A stretch of DNA of 64,000 nucleotides from Plasmodium coatneyi (Eukaryota; Apicomplexa; Aconoidasida; Haemosporida; Plasmodiidae): the NCBI RefSeq assembly GCF_001680005.1, contig NC_033560.1, positions 685,501 to 749,500 of the forward strand, in the 5' to 3' direction. The notes beneath the pieces are model-generated. The model searched no databases, had not been told where the DNA came from, and was given only the letters and a program-made list of their open reading frames with translations. Shown here in pieces: positions 33,614-46,152 of the stretch (the stretch's first letter is position 1; each line of letters starts with the position of its first letter). The position numbers and the translations under genes are program-made.

Positions 33614-35040
33614 ATGACAAAAGTAATACGACTAATTCCTTATTCAAAGAGGGCCATTTGAAAAATATGTGCACATACAATATTCTATACGTCATATAAT
33701 AGGAATACGTAGATGCACATATTTCTTTAAATTATATTTATAGGAATTAGATTTGAGCACATTACCTTCGAAGACCCAGTTTTACGACAAATTCAAAGTA
33801 GGCGCAGGGAAGAATGAAAATGCTTGCACTAGAAATATAGACGGTAGTCTTAATGTTTTCAATAGTAAACCGAATTTTAAGAAGAAAATTGAAGATGCCC
33901 TGTATGTCGCATCAGGAATGAAAACAACAGATGATCCTCATAATGAACGTTATAATTTTCTCTATTTTTGGATTGGTGATACAGTATGGGAGGAAGTAAA
34001 GAGTACCAAGGGGGACACAGAATTCACGCCTTTCATGACTATGCTTTGCGCAAATATGGGAAGTGAAGGTGGAGGTGAGGGATGTAAAATTATTTGCACT
34101 AGTAGTATTGGCCATGATATTTTCGGCAAAAGGAAAACCATATTCGAATATTATTACAACTATAATTACATAGAAGGGGATTTATTAGGGGGTACGGCCC
34201 ACTGTGGACAAAAGTGGAAAGATTACCGCCAAAAAGTTATTGACGCATGTAAGATTGTAAGGCCAGGTTGTAAAGCAGGAGGAAGTGGTGACAATGTTCC
34301 ATATTGTGAAGAATTCAAAGCAAAGTACCAAGTATACTGTGATGTAGCGGAGCGACTAAAGGAAGAATGTGAATCACGAGATAAGGAAGACCAACTTAGT
34401 GAATGTACCAGCCAGATACAGGAACTAGAAAAAAAAAACCAGCGTGACACACAAGCAGCAGCTTCCAAATTAGACGAAGCCGTAAGTCAAGCCGTTCGTT
34501 CTGCTACCACCACCTCTTCTATCTCATCCATACTCGGAACATTGGCAGCGACGGCTTTTCCTTTCCTCCTATATAAAGTATAGTTAAAATTGAAATTATT
34601 TAGACAATATAACTAATATATACACTATCCTTATGAAAGAATAAATACAGAATAAATTGTGCATTATATATACATTTATATACGTAATTTATGTTCCAAT
34701 GAAACCTTACCTTTTAAACCCTTTCTTCTTTTAACCCTTCTTCCTTATTTTCCTTCCCTTTTAGTATTCTCCATTTTCCTCTTTGATAAAAAACACTCTT
34801 GGATTAAGCAACAACAGTGATAGAAACAATAGAAGGAGCAGAAGAAGAAGAACTGCCGGGCGTGACATCGATACACTCACAGAAGACACCTCAACAATAG
34901 GAGGTGACTCCACAACAGGAGATGATTCAGCAACAGATTATGGTGTACCATCTCCCAGAAAGGGAAGAAATAATAATACACCAGGTCATCACCAAAGAAA
35001 TATAGATCACCATCAGAATATACGTTACGGTAGTATGTAG
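33614..35040 (+). CDS. KIR: KIR protein 2 (pir superfamily)
   Basis: Exons 33614-33622 (MTK only), 33744-34577 and 34765-35040, phase 0 throughout, give about 372 residues. Exon 2 opens ELDLSTLPSKTQFYDKF and carries the family Cys pattern, a FLYFWIG motif near residue 70, a Glu/Gln/Lys coiled segment and a membrane anchor (SSILGTLAATAFPFLLYK). Exon 3 is an Arg/Ser/Thr-rich cytoplasmic tail beginning YSPFSS, different from the YKPWSSWFG form of KIR-1, -3 and -4. Intron 2 is only 187 bp and lacks the minisatellite of the other KIR genes. The three-codon first exon is inferred from ATGACAAAA followed by GTAATA; a different first exon is possible. Confidence 0.86.
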
Positions 35041-35394
35041 CACTGAAGTACCCTTCGGAAGGAAGGAATAATAAATAACACCGCACGAAGTTCATATACA
35101 GTGTAAGGAAAAAAGCAAAATAGGCTTTCTGTCTTCTTTTAACTTAAATTTTTTCTTATTTTTACTTTTTTCATTTCATTGCACTAAAGTGTTAAAGTTT
35201 TTGTGTAATCAATATAAGTGCAGAAAAAAAAAATTTTTTACTTCATTTTGATTGGTTGGTAAACTTTTTTATTAAGGATCCAATATATTCATTAAATATG
35301 TTACAAATTTTTACCTTCATAACTTTTCTTACCTTAATAATTTTTTTTAACCTGAACATAGTCATTTTTCCCCCCCCCCCTTTCTGAGATCCAA

Positions 35395-35750
35395 TTATGG
35401 ACCATTTGAAAAAGTGCTCCAAAATTTTCGCGCGGAAGTACGCGAAAGGTTCACGGAGGTTGGCCCACCTCTTTGCCTATTTTTTGCTCTCGTTATTTTT
35501 GCCTCCTTGGCTTTTATTATTTTTTTCCCCTTTTTTGTTTTTCTTCTTCCTTTCACTTTTTCCGTTGGTACACACTGCGCGCTCCTTAAAAAAAAAAAAA
35601 AAGAAAAAGTCCATCTCATACTCGTTGGAATACACATTCGTAAAATTTGTCCTTATTCCCTCCTTCCGCGGGGTCATAGTGCGCGCCCCCATGAGGAAAT
35701 TAATGATGCACGAATAAAATTGACATAAGGAGGAAAAAAAGAAAAAAAGA
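35395..35750 (+). ncRNA. GC-rich conserved element, copy B
   Basis: The upstream part carries two potential hairpins: TTTCGCG (35426-35432) with CGCGAAA (35441-35447), and GAGGT (35456-35460) with ACCTC (35467-35471), followed by a T run. A pyrimidine tract, a poly-A run and the AGTCCATCTCATAC...GGGGTCATAGTGCGCGCCCCC block follow. Copy C (52276-52640) has the same order. It lies 350 bp beyond the 3' end of KIR-2. The RNA-gene interpretation is inference from conservation, GC content and stems. Confidence 0.42.
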
Positions 35751-35814
35751 AGGAAAAAAAAGAAAAAGGAGAAGAAGAAAAAAAGAATAAAGGTGAATGA
35801 ATCAGTGGAGGGAG

Positions 35815-36090
35815 GTATGGAATTTCGCATTTTAGGGGGGCTGTAGAATTTCACACGTAAGGTACAGGATTTCGCATTTTAGGAGTGTGTATAGGATTTC
35901 GCATTTAGGATGTGCAGGGTTTTGCTCTTATGGTGTAAAGTTTCACACTTAAGGTTAAGGTTTGAGAATATAAGAACCATAATGTGGCCTGGTGCTTAGC
36001 TGTTTCAGGGTGTAAGAAGAACAATATGGCTTGGTGATTTAGCTGTTTTATGGTATAGGAACATCAATATGGCCTGCTATTTAGCCCGTG
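35815..36090 (+). repeat. SICAvar intron-type repeats outside a gene
   Basis: Several GGATTTCGCATTTTAGG units (35820-35910), then three copies of AATATGGCCTGGTG-type words followed by TTTAGCTGTTT (35980-36090). The first unit type fills SICAvar-1 intron 6, and the second occurs once in SICAvar-1 intron 4 near 42188. Probably a remnant of a lost SICAvar gene. Confidence 0.6.
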
Positions 36091-36109
36091 CAGGGGGGAT
36101 AAAATGTTG

Positions 36110-36610
36110 TTGTGGGTGGTAGAATGGAAGGATGGCAGCTTGTTAGGGGTGGAAGGAAGGTGGTATTAGGGGTGGTGGAAGGAAGGATGTGTTAGGGGTG
36201 GTGGAAGGAAGGATGTGTTAGGGGTGGTGGAAGGAAGGATGTGTTAGGGGTGGTGGAAGGAAGGATGTGTTAGGGGTGGTGGAAGAAAGGTTGTTAGGGT
36301 GGTTGGTGGAAGAAAGGTTGTTAGGGTGGTTGGTGGAAGGAAGGTTGTGTTAGGTGTGGTTGATGGAAGGAAGGTGTTGTTAGGTGGTAGGGTGGAAGGA
36401 AGGTTGTGGTAGGTGGATTGTTAGGTGGGTGGAAAGAAGGTTGTTAGGGGTGGTAGGTGGGTTGTTAAGTGGTAGGTGGGTTGTTAAGTGGTAGGTGGGT
36501 TGTTAAGTGGTAGGTGGGTTGTTATGGGTGGTAGATGGAAGGAAAATTGTTAGGCAGTAGGGTGGAAGGAAGGTTGTTAGGATGGTGGTAGGTGGAAGGA
36601 AGGTAGACTA
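36110..36610 (+). repeat. GTTAGGGGTGG minisatellite arrays
   Basis: About five copies of a 26-bp unit (GTTAGGGGTGGTGGAAGG type), then related GTTGTTAGGGTGG units, then four copies of an 18-bp GGTAGGTGGGTTGTTAAGT-like unit. The same family fills intron 2 of KIR-1, -3, -4 and -5. Confidence 0.85.
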
Positions 36611-36769
36611 AGGAGAAAGGAAATAGGGGAAGAAAATGAATTTTCACTTTAGGGTGAGAAGGGAAGAAGAAGGATTTTCATTTTAGGAGGAAGGAAGAGG
36701 AATTTTTCATTTTAGAGTGAGGAGGGGAGAAGAAAAGGAAATTACACTTTTAAGGAAAGGAGAGGAAAG

Positions 36770-36960
36770 GGAAGGAAAGAGCAGGAATGAATGAAAGGAA
36801 GGAATGAAGGAATAAGAAGGAATAGGAAGGAATAAGAAGGAATAAGAAGGAAAGAAGGAATAAGAAGGAAAGAAGGAATAAGGAAGGAAAGAAGGAATAA
36901 GAAGGAAAGAAGGAAAGAGCGAAGGACGAATGAGGAATAAGGAAAGGAAAGGAAGGGGTC
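36770..36960 (+). repeat. Polypurine GGAATAAGAA repeat
   Basis: Nearly pure A/G strand with recurring GGAATAAGAA and GGAAAGAA words. Confidence 0.7.
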
Positions 36961-38497
36961 TTAGGAGGAAGGAAGGAGAGGGATGGATGTTGGATTTCGC
37001 ATTTAGGGTTAGAAGGAAAGGTCTAAGGAAAGAAAGAAGGAGAGTCTAAGGATGGAAGGGAAGAAGGGGGTGAAGGAAGGAAAGAAGGAATTGTAAGTTC
37101 CTCCTAAGGGGAAAAATATTATTATTATAAAGGATGTGTACATACTTTTTCCCTTCATCCGAACACAACAATGGAATATGAATTTAAAAGTTCACGCTGA
37201 AACATTTAGTAACCCCTTCCTAAGTAACAATTAAAACACATTTTTAAGAAATGTACAATGAAATTTCCCTGCTGAAAAGAAAAAAAAGTAAAAGCAAAAA
37301 AAAAAAAGGAAGAAAGAAAAGAATGTTCAGATAGGATTCCATTTCTTCTTCTTAAAAATGGAAAGAGATCCCAGGAGGATAGAGTGGAGAGAGTTAGAGT
37401 GATAATAAGTTTCTTGTTCTTTTCTTTTCTAATGAACAAATAATTTCTTAAGGGAAAGAAGAAAGAGAGGAACTAAGGAAGAAAGCAACGAAGGAAAGGA
37501 AGGTAGAAAGGAAGAATAGAATGGTAGTCGATTTTTATTTTTTTCCTTCTTAGAAGAGTACGAAGGAAAGAACAATAGAATGGTAATAAGTTGCTTTTCT
37601 TTTTTTTTTAATAAAAGAATGTACCGTATGTGAGGAAAGGAAGGGAAGAGGAAGAAGGTTGTTTCTTCTTGAAAGAAAAAGAAGGGAAATTTAGAAAAAA
37701 AAAAAATTAAGAGAAAGACAAATATAAAAAAAAACAGAAAAAAAAAAGGTGGATAATTCCTCTTCCTTCATCTCCCTATTCCTTTATGGAAATATAAAAA
37801 AGGTTGCATAGGTAGAATGTATAGGAGGGTAGGTCGTTTACTTTTTTTTTCTTTCTCCTTTTTTTTAAAAAATGAGAGATGTATAAAGAAGATCTCCCTT
37901 ACTTTTCTCAGAAAGAATGCAGTACATAAGGGAACAGAGGAAAGGTTCCTTCCTTCTTTTAGACGAATGCAATGTATAAAGAAAGGAAGGGGAATGTTGC
38001 ATGCGGGAATTCCTTTACTAATATTTCTGTTTTTCTTTTCCTTGAAAGAAGTGAGGAAAGAAGTTAAGGAAAGAATAAAATTGTTAAAAAAAAAGAAAGA
38101 AATAATAAAGAATAAAAGAAATAGGAGAATAATGAATGGAATAAGAAGAAAAAAGGAAAAAAAAAAAAAAAAAAAAAAAGAAAAGAAAAGAAGTAAAAAT
38201 TTCAAAGAAAAAAGGGAGAAGAAAAACTGGGAATATAGAAAACCATAAAAGGGGAAAAAGGACGACGAATGTGAAATTTGGACGATTATAGTAAGAGATT
38301 GAAAGGACGGAAGAATTGAAAGAAGGAAAAAAATAAGGAAAAAGAAGCGAAAGTGAAAAATGAAGAATGATGAATTCTGTATTTTCAGAAGTGTCAGTGG
38401 AAGAATAATATTATAGGTGGGGAAAATGTGTTATACACATAGAACTTAGTAGAATGCTATTTTCAATCCGTAATGAAACGATTTTGATTTTCCATTG

Positions 38498-38515
38498 TTG
38501 AATAATGTGGTAAAA
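38498..38515 (+). promoter_or_regulatory. SICAvar leader motif before the SICAvar-1 start
   Basis: TTGAATAATGTGGTAAAA ends 9 bases before the ATG. The identical 18 bases occur at 58872-58889, 4 bases before the SICAvar-2 ATG. Likely part of a conserved 5' leader. Confidence 0.5.
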
Positions 38516-38524
38516 GGACGAAAA

Positions 38525-41500
38525 ATGGCTTCCCCGAAGAGTGAATTTGATGAATTGAAGGAAAGGTGGTTACAGGAAAATGAAAGTATAGGTACTAACA
38601 AGCGCGTTAGGGAGGTATAACAATATAATATAGAGTGTATATGAAATACAAACATGCCAGTGTCCCGAAGTATATTACTTTTCTCTATTAATAATAAATA
38701 TATAATATGTACAAAGAACATATCTAAATATATTACTCTAACTTACAGACAACATTAGGTGGGAATATAGTGCGCTGGGTTAGAGAAATGCTGGGGGAAA
38801 TGAGTAAGGAGAATGATGTGGACACTGATGGAATAGAGTGCGAAGGAATGAATGAAGAAGGAGCAATAGGGATGACTCCTGAAGAGAAAAAGGAGTGTGC
38901 TTTCATTTTAAGGAGTTTATGGAAAATAAAATCAATGAGCAAGACTAAATGTGGAAAAGGAACTGCTGATGAGCTAATGAAGGATTATGTGCGCTGTGCT
39001 GTTCTCAATATGTGGTTACATGAGTATTGGGATGTACATTGTGCAGCACAGCATGTTATAGAGAATGCATTTAATACAATGAAGAGTCTCGGCGCATTAA
39101 ATCCAGGAGTGGAGTGTAAAGAATGTGAGTTCAAAAATTTGGAGCTCATGAAAATAAGGGGAATGCCGCTGTTAGGATATATTCTTAATATTGTGAAAAG
39201 TAAGGGGTACGTTATGAAACTAATAAATAATAGAGGACCGAAACCACAAAAACCATGTCCACCACAAAAACAGGCGAATAATGCTATATTCACAGTACAT
39301 CATTCAAACAGTAATAGTATAATGACCGCAGAACAGTTCGGTTTTCTATCCAAATTAATAACACAATGGGTAATGGCAAGGGGAACGGCAGGGTTGGACA
39401 ATTTTGGGGTAATAATATATTATATACAATTAGGGAGTTGTAGAATGATTATATATGAAAAATAATATATAATACAGAAAAGAATTCATATAATACATGG
39501 GAAAACAATAAAAAATGAGAAGTAAGAGTCCAATATATATGTCCATGCACATTATTTTTTTATCAAACTGTAGGGAGGAATATGGACTGACCTAGGAACA
39601 ATGTTTGAAAATCTTATGAGTACCCTTAAGGGTGAGGAAGACGAAATAAGACATTTATGCAAGGACGGAATGGATAAAAACGGGGAAAAAATAGAACCAT
39701 GGAAGGAACCAGAAAAAGAATTATGCAAAGCTATGATCAAAGTGATGTTATATACTAATGGATTAACACAAAAATTAGGAGTAAGGGATAAGGTCGAAGG
39801 TGAAGATGAAATAACGACATATCTAAGGTGTTTAGTTGGGACCCTTGTATTAGTAGAATTATATGGGGAACACTGCCGTTTTGGAAGGGTACTTCCACAT
39901 GTATCACGCGTAGTAAAGGAGAAGGTGAAGGAAAAGAATTTAAGAATGACGGAGGACATATGTTATAACCTAAATCTAGAAGAAGTAAAAGTGGGGGGTC
40001 AATTAATTGGTGCAACAATAAAAGAATGGATAAACAAAGGAGGATGGAAGAGTGATAAGAAAGTGCGGAATTACAAAGCAATAGAGACACAGGGGAAATT
40101 TTGTACCCAGGATGCGACAAGTGAAGGAGCAGGAAGTAAGAGTAATGCACCAGGAGTGTCTAGTGAAACAGGAGTAAAGGAAATACGGGAAATAATGAAA
40201 GAAGGAAAAACTGTATCGCAGGAAGATGCAGACAATATAATAGACAGTGTGAGCAGTAAAGAATTAATGAAGGAGGAGGATATTAAGAGGGATTTAGGGA
40301 GTGTACTCGAACAAAAAATAAAGGAAACCATACAAAAACAAAAATCCCTCACCACCCTACAAGTAAACCCAAATACTTGCTCAATCAGTGGATTGGATGA
40401 TGCGGAGCAAGGTATGTTAACTTTTTCTTCTCTGCTCACTCCTATTGTTTCAAAGTGTCTATAATTATATTCACAAATATATATTTGAACCCAGGGAATG
40501 GAATATTTATAAAGGAATAAGTATATATGTATTCATTGCTTTCTCGTATTCGCTTATGCATATTTGTTTCACATTCCTTTATAGAAAATTGGGATGAACT
40601 GTTCACGCAGTTTTCAAATGTTCCAAGTGATGCTGATAAGAATGGTGTTTATGATAAGTGGGCAGGGATGAAGGATGTATGTGAAGAAAATGTAATGACA
40701 GGTAAAATCTGGAACCAACAGGAGAGAGAGTTTTGCGAAGTCCTAGTAAGGAATTTAATAATTGCAAATGAACATAAGTATAAATGTGAGGAACAGAGTA
40801 CACAGTTAGTAGAAGGAAAAAAGAAACCGTGTGTAGGAAAATGTGATCTCCTGACTATATGGCTGACCTATGTAAAAGGTCTTTGTGTTAGTGAGGAATT
40901 AATTAAATATGCCTATGAGGCTATGGAGCAGTTAGAGACTAACTGGAATGGTAAAGATGCCAATGATCTCTGTAAATATGGAGAAACTAGTAATCTTTAT
41001 AGGGATAACAATGATATTTTGAACATAATTATTGAAAAAATGAAGTGTGAAGCAGAAAAGGGAAGAATGAAAGGAATACACAATAGTAATTGGTGCACAG
41101 AAAAATATAGGAAGTATAAAGTGAACGTACCTGATGGTGTGGGTCGCACTGGTAAATCTAGGGAAGAACCCACAAAAGGGAAACAGTTAGTAAATAAATT
41201 GAAGGACATTGAAAATAGAGCTAATGGCCAATTGGACGAAGTAAAAAACACGGTAGAATCACACCTAAGTTCATCCTCCTCCCCAAAGAAACCACCACCT
41301 CCCGCCGCCGCACCAGCACCTGATCCATGCTTCTCCTCCACCCAATCACCTGAACAAAAAGCAGAAAGTGAAAAGAAAAGGGAAGAATTAAGAGCTACAT
41401 GGGGAAAAAAGAAGGAAGAGTGGACAAAGGGTGTGCCATTAGACAAGGTAAGGAAGGCAAATCTGATGTCCAGTATTATGATATTTTTCTAAAAGAAAGG

Positions 41501-44500
41501 AAAGAAAAGGCAAAAAAAAAAAAAAAAGAATAACGCCGAACACATATGACTATATATTCAAAGGAGAAGAAAAAAGAATTATGACCAAGAACGCACCCAT
41601 ATATACTAATAATATAATTTTAAAAATAAAAAAGTTGAAACAAAAAAAGAGAAGAATCAATTAAAAGAAAGGAATGAAAAAAAAAAAGAGCGAGGAGGGT
41701 TCAGGTTTTAGGGTATAGGTATTCGGATTTCGGGTTTAGGGTTTCAGTGTTCAGGGTTTAGGTTTCAGGGTTTCAGTGTTCGGGGTTTAGGTTTCAGGGT
41801 TTAGGGTTCAGTGTTTAGGTTTCAGGGTTTAGGGTTCAGTTTTTAGGGTTCAGGGTCTAGGGTTTATGGTTCAGGTTTTAGGGTCAGGGTTCAGTGTTCA
41901 GGGTTCAGGATTCACGGTTTAGATTTCACGGTTTAGGATTTATGATTTAAGATTTAGGTTTTAGGATTTAGGGTTAATGGTTTAGGGTTTATTGTTTAGG
42001 ATTTAGGGTTTACGTTTTAGGGTTTAGGCTTTAGGGTTTAGGCTTTTGGTTTCAGGGTTTAGGGTTCAGTTTTTAGGGTTCAGGGTCTAGGGTTTAGGTT
42101 TCAGGCTTTAGGTTTCAAGGTTCAAGGTTTAGGATTTAGGGTGTATGGGTATAGGAATTGGGATTTCGGTTTTAGGAACAACAATATGGCCTGGTGTTTT
42201 AAGAAATAAAGTTTGTGTTTAGTTTGAGGGAAAAAGTCGTCGCAGAGAAACAAACCTCTGATAAATTAAAAGAGGCTCCTGCCTGTGAGGACCAACACCT
42301 TGCAGACAGGCCAACCTGTAATTGGATGAAGTTGACAAAGGGGTGATCCGGTCAAGGGGTTCTAGCGGCAAGGTGTCCAACCGGACAAGAAGGAGGCGAA
42401 TAAGGGGTAGACTGGACAAGGGTTGTGGTATCAGACAAGGGGAAGAACCAGAAATTTCGGTTGAAGCGGACAAGGGGAGAAGAAACCCGACAAGGGGGGG
42501 GAACCAGACAAAGGGGCCAACCTGGCAAGGGATCCAATCGGACAAGGGGGGAAGGAACCGGAAAAGGGGGCAAACCGTACACGGGGCAACCGGATAGGGG
42601 GGACAACAGGACAAGAGGAAGGAACGGGACAAGGGGCAACCCTTCAGGTGCACCCTGGAAAGGGTGCATGAAGAAAAAAATTAAAAGAAAGAAAAGAAGA
42701 AAAGAATTATAAAAAAAGAATAAATAATGAAAAAAGGAATGAATCAATTAAAGGAAAATACACGATTAAGAGCAAGAATAAATGTGTAGGTCTATTCTTT
42801 CTTTTATTCTTAGGATGAAATAAAGGGAAAAGTAGGAGAATTGTTAGGCGAACTGGGAGAATATATGAAAATGGGGGACGGAAAACCGACGAATATTGCG
42901 CACATATGTGGCAGCATAAAACATAAAAATCCAAACTGGCCAAGGCAAATGAAAGATATATGCAAGAATATAGTAAAAATAATATACTGGATGGAAAGAT
43001 GGGACAAAAAGACAAATAAGTGGAAAAACGAAAAAGAGAAAAAGAAGGAAGATGATTGGGAGCAGTACCTAAAGTGTATAATAGGACATACAATTATATT
43101 GGAAATTCTTAAAGAGAAGTGTAATATGGATCAAGTTATGAGCATAATCTCTGGAGCTATGGAAGGAAAGGGAAACAAATTTCCAAGTGGGAAAAACGGA
43201 ATTGAATGTGACTGGGTCAAAGAGGAGGATATAAAGTTTGGGAACGATTTATTTGGGACACAAGTACATGAATGGTTAGAGAAAGCGAAGAGTAAGGAGG
43301 ATGGTATTTATGGGGTTGAACAATTAATGCAGTGGATGGGGTGTCAATCAGGAGAGAAGGAAAAAGAAGAACAGCAACAACAGGGAAATTGTCCTAATGC
43401 AAGAATTGTAGATCTGTTAAAAACAGGTCGATCAAAAGAATTACGGAAATTAGTCAAGACGGACCATCCTGCACCAGCACCACGTAACCCAAGTACACTA
43501 TCAACAGGTAAGAGTAACATTATTGATACAAGTAAGGGTGTCTATATTAATGGTGTTCTACTCCCTTATGGTGACGACACAATGAATTCTACAGATAAAG
43601 GCTTCGATGATGATGAAAAATACGGCAAAGGTATTTGGACTGTAACAGACAATGCTGCGACGACCACTGTTATTAAATCTACCCCTACTGTTATTTCAGG
43701 TCCAGGTCTTACCCCTACACATGCAGATTCCCAAACTCCAAGAACAGGAACAGACACCCAAACACCATCAGGTAAGAACCTTAGGGCATAAATAGGAGGA
43801 AGTAAGAGTAAACACTTTAGGGGAAAGGTGATCACTTTAGGGAAAGTAGACACTTTATGGAAAGTGAACACTTTAGGGAAAGGAAATGACTTTCGTGAAA
43901 GGGAAGGGAAGGAATGGGAACATTACCTTCCTAAGGGAAAGGAAAGGAAGATCACCTTCCATAGAGTAAGGAAGGAAGGCACTCTACTGAGGAGAAAGGA
44001 GGAAGTAACCCTCCTAAGGGGGAAAAGAACAACACTTCCCAAGGAAGGAAAGGAACAATATTCCTTCAGAAGGAGGAGGTAACGAAGAATACCTTCCCCC
44101 CAAGGGAAGGAACATTACCTTCCTAAGGGAAAGGGAGGAAAGGAAGGGAACAACATTCCCTAAAGAAGGAAAGAAAGGAATGGGAACAACAATTCCTTCC
44201 TTGAAGAGAGGAAAGAACAACCTTCCTAAGGAGGAAGGAAAAGAAAGGAACATATTTCCCAGAGGAAGGAAAGGAATGGAACAACTTCTCCAGGGAAAGT
44301 GAACAATCTTTCCTAAAGGAAGGAAAGGGAAAGAAACAACTTCCCAGGGGGAAGGGAGGAAAAGGATTCCTTCTGGAGGAAAGAATGGAAGAAAAGGCAA
44401 CAACTTTCCATAGGGAAGGAACATCATTCATTCCTAAAGGAAGGAAAGGAACTTCCTGAAGGAAAGGAACATTATCGTCCTTAGGGAAGGGGAGAAATAA

Positions 44501-45989
44501 ATGTTTTCGGCATATAGTAATTTTTTAATTACATTGTAACAATCTTACATACCTTAATTTTCAGGTGCAACTAGTTCTCATGATAGTCAAGATGGTAGTG
44601 CAGGTGGTGGTGGACCTAGTCCGGGTCTTCGTCCAGGACAACAACCTCCCCCTCCTCCACCACCTCAACAACAGGCGGATGGACAACTACAAGCAAGTGG
44701 TGGCCACAAGCCTCAAGGACCACCTCCACCAGGCAAACCTCAAGGACCAGCACAACAAGGTGGAAACAAAGCAGCGCGATCATCCCCCTCTGTAACAACA
44801 GGAAGAAGCGGCTCAGGGAAGAGTGCCGAAGCCACCCCCCTTCCTTTTCCAGTCGCACTTAGTAACAAGAAAGGCGTCAACCCTTCCAACCTCCTTACCC
44901 CATACCTTCCTTTCATCCCTGTCTTCATTGGTACATCTGTCATAAGTTATCTCCTTTGGAAGGTAAGAACAAAAGAACAAAAATAAAGAAAAAGAAAGAA
45001 AAGAAGGAAAAAAGGAAGGAAAAAAGGAAGGGGTCTAAGGAGTGAAGGAAAGAAGGAAAGAAGAAAAGAAGAAAAGAAGAAAGGAAAGAAAGAAAAAAAA
45101 AAAAAAGGTGAATAAATAAGTGGGGTGTGTGGCATTTCGCATTTTATGGGTGTACGTGTAGGATTTCGCATTTTAGGGTGTATGTAGGATTTCGCATTTT
45201 AGAGTGTGGGTTTGTAGGATTTCGCATTTTAGAGTGTGGGTTTGTAGGATTTCGCATTTAGGGATGTGTGTGTAGGATTTCGCATTTTAGGGTGTGTGTG
45301 TGTAGGATTTCGCATTTTAGGGTGTGTGTGTGTAGGATTTCGCATTTTAGGGTGTGTGTGTAGGATTTCGCATTTTGGGTGTGTGTGTGTGTAGGATTTC
45401 GTATTTTAGGGTTGTGTATGTAGGATTTCGCACTTCGGTTAAAAGTAGCAATTATGGTTCAAAAAAAATATATTCACCCCCTATAAATCACTTTTTCCTT
45501 TTTTTTTTTTGTTTTGTTTAGTATTTTGGAATGCTTCGTAAAATGAGAAAACGTTACAGAAGAGATCATCAAGTACGTGGTCTACCATCCCTAGAAGAAC
45601 TCCTTGTTCATGTGGACGACCAGGGAGATGGTCCACATGAATATGCGTTAGTAAAAGAAAGCAGACAACCAGGATCTGCTCCAGAAAAAACAAAGAGGTC
45701 AAGAAAACAGGGCGTTGGTCGCCGTGTTGGTCAACGTATCATTATTGATATCCATTTAGAAGTCTTAGATGAATGTCAAAAGGGCAATCTGCATTCGACG
45801 AAGGAAGACTTTTTTGAAATTTTGGTTCACGAATTTATGGGATGCCAATTTACGAAAGAAGACTTTGTTCCTATGGAACATGTTCGAAGTTCAGATTCCG
45901 GGTTTAGGGAGGACGACTCTGTTCCTAAGGAATGTATTCCTAATGGAAATGTACGTATGGAGGGTGTTCCTGAGGAAGGATGTTCCTAA
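38525..45989 (+). CDS. SICAvar: SICAvar variant antigen 1
   Basis: Seven exons: 38525-38614, 38749-39408, 39574-40411, 40585-41447, 42814-43771, 44565-44962, 45522-45989 (phases 0, 0, 1, 0, 1, 0), about 1,424 residues. SICA antigens are large variant proteins on the surface of schizont-infected cells and undergo antigenic switching. Exon 1 encodes a 30-residue leader without a hydrophobic signal. Exons 2-5 are Cys-rich domains with a shared pattern (C-x2-L/I core, then YLRC or YVRC, then a Cys before a helix); exons 3 and 5 are the same subtype. Exon 6 is Gly/Pro/Gln-rich and ends in a membrane anchor (LPFIPVFIGTSVISYLLWK). Exon 7 is the conserved cytoplasmic tail starting YFGMLRKMRKRYRR, with IIIDIHLEVLDECQKG and VPKE-type repeats. 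The frame stops at 45987-45989 although tail repeats continue in another frame to 46152. Confidence 0.88.
41698..42150 (+). repeat. Telomere-like repeats in SICAvar-1 intron 4
   Basis: Dense, slightly degenerate GGGTTTA/GGGTTCA heptamers with TTTCAGG variants, G-rich strand on the sense strand of the gene. Such interstitial telomere-like sequence is known near SICAvar/KIR genes in P. knowlesi. Confidence 0.9.
42340..42660 (+). repeat. GACAAGGGG array in SICAvar-1 intron 4
   Basis: About fifteen GGACAAGGGG-type words spaced irregularly by 8-25 bp, separated by AACC/GAAGAA segments. An Arg/Gly-rich open frame runs through it, but the splice sites around it place it in an intron. Confidence 0.8.
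43772..44564 (+). repeat. GGAAGG/CCTTCC-rich SICAvar-1 intron 5
   Basis: The intron is made almost wholly of purine words (GGAAAGGAA) broken by short TTCCTT words, giving many small inverted pairs. It carries no coding signal. Confidence 0.7.
45130..45440 (+). repeat. GGATTTCGCATTTTAGG minisatellite in SICAvar-1 intron 6
   Basis: About a dozen units of GGATTTCGCATTTTAGGG separated by variable GTGTGTGTGTA spacers, 26-32 bp per unit. It lies between the membrane-anchor exon and the cytoplasmic exon. Confidence 0.9.
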
Positions 45990-46152
45990 GGAACATGTTC
46001 CAAGTTCATATTCCGAGTTTAGGGCAGAAGACTTTGTTCCTAAGGAAGACGTTCCTAGGGAAAGTGTTCCTACGGAAGATGCTCCTAAGGAAAGTGTTCC
46101 TAATGAACAGGTCCTTATGGAACAGGTTCTATGTTCAGATTCCGGGTTTTAG
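45976..46152 (+). pseudogene. Out-of-frame remainder of the SICAvar-1 cytoplasmic tail
   Basis: Beyond the in-frame stop, the neighbouring frame continues with tail-type residues (VPKEHVPSSYSEF, then repeated FVPKED and VPKESVP words) and ends in SDSGF and a stop near 46150. The shift lies within about 45968-45985, in a GAGGAAGGATG context, consistent with a one-base indel. Either a genuine truncation or a sequencing or assembly error. Confidence 0.65.

Larger units (their letters stand above)
35041..38524. other. Intergenic region with repeats and SICAvar intron-like debris
   Basis: No gene. In order: KIR 3' flank, GC-rich element copy B (35395-35750), SICAvar intron-like repeats (35815-36090), GTTAGGGGTGG arrays (36110-36610), a polypurine tract with GGAATAAGAA words (36770-36960), then AT-rich DNA with poly-A runs leading to the SICAvar-1 start. 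Confidence 0.65.

Noticed and set aside
42322..42712. Arg/Gly-rich open frames in SICAvar-1 intron 4
   Set aside because: Produced by the GACAAGGGG array. Exons 4 and 5 join in phase across it.
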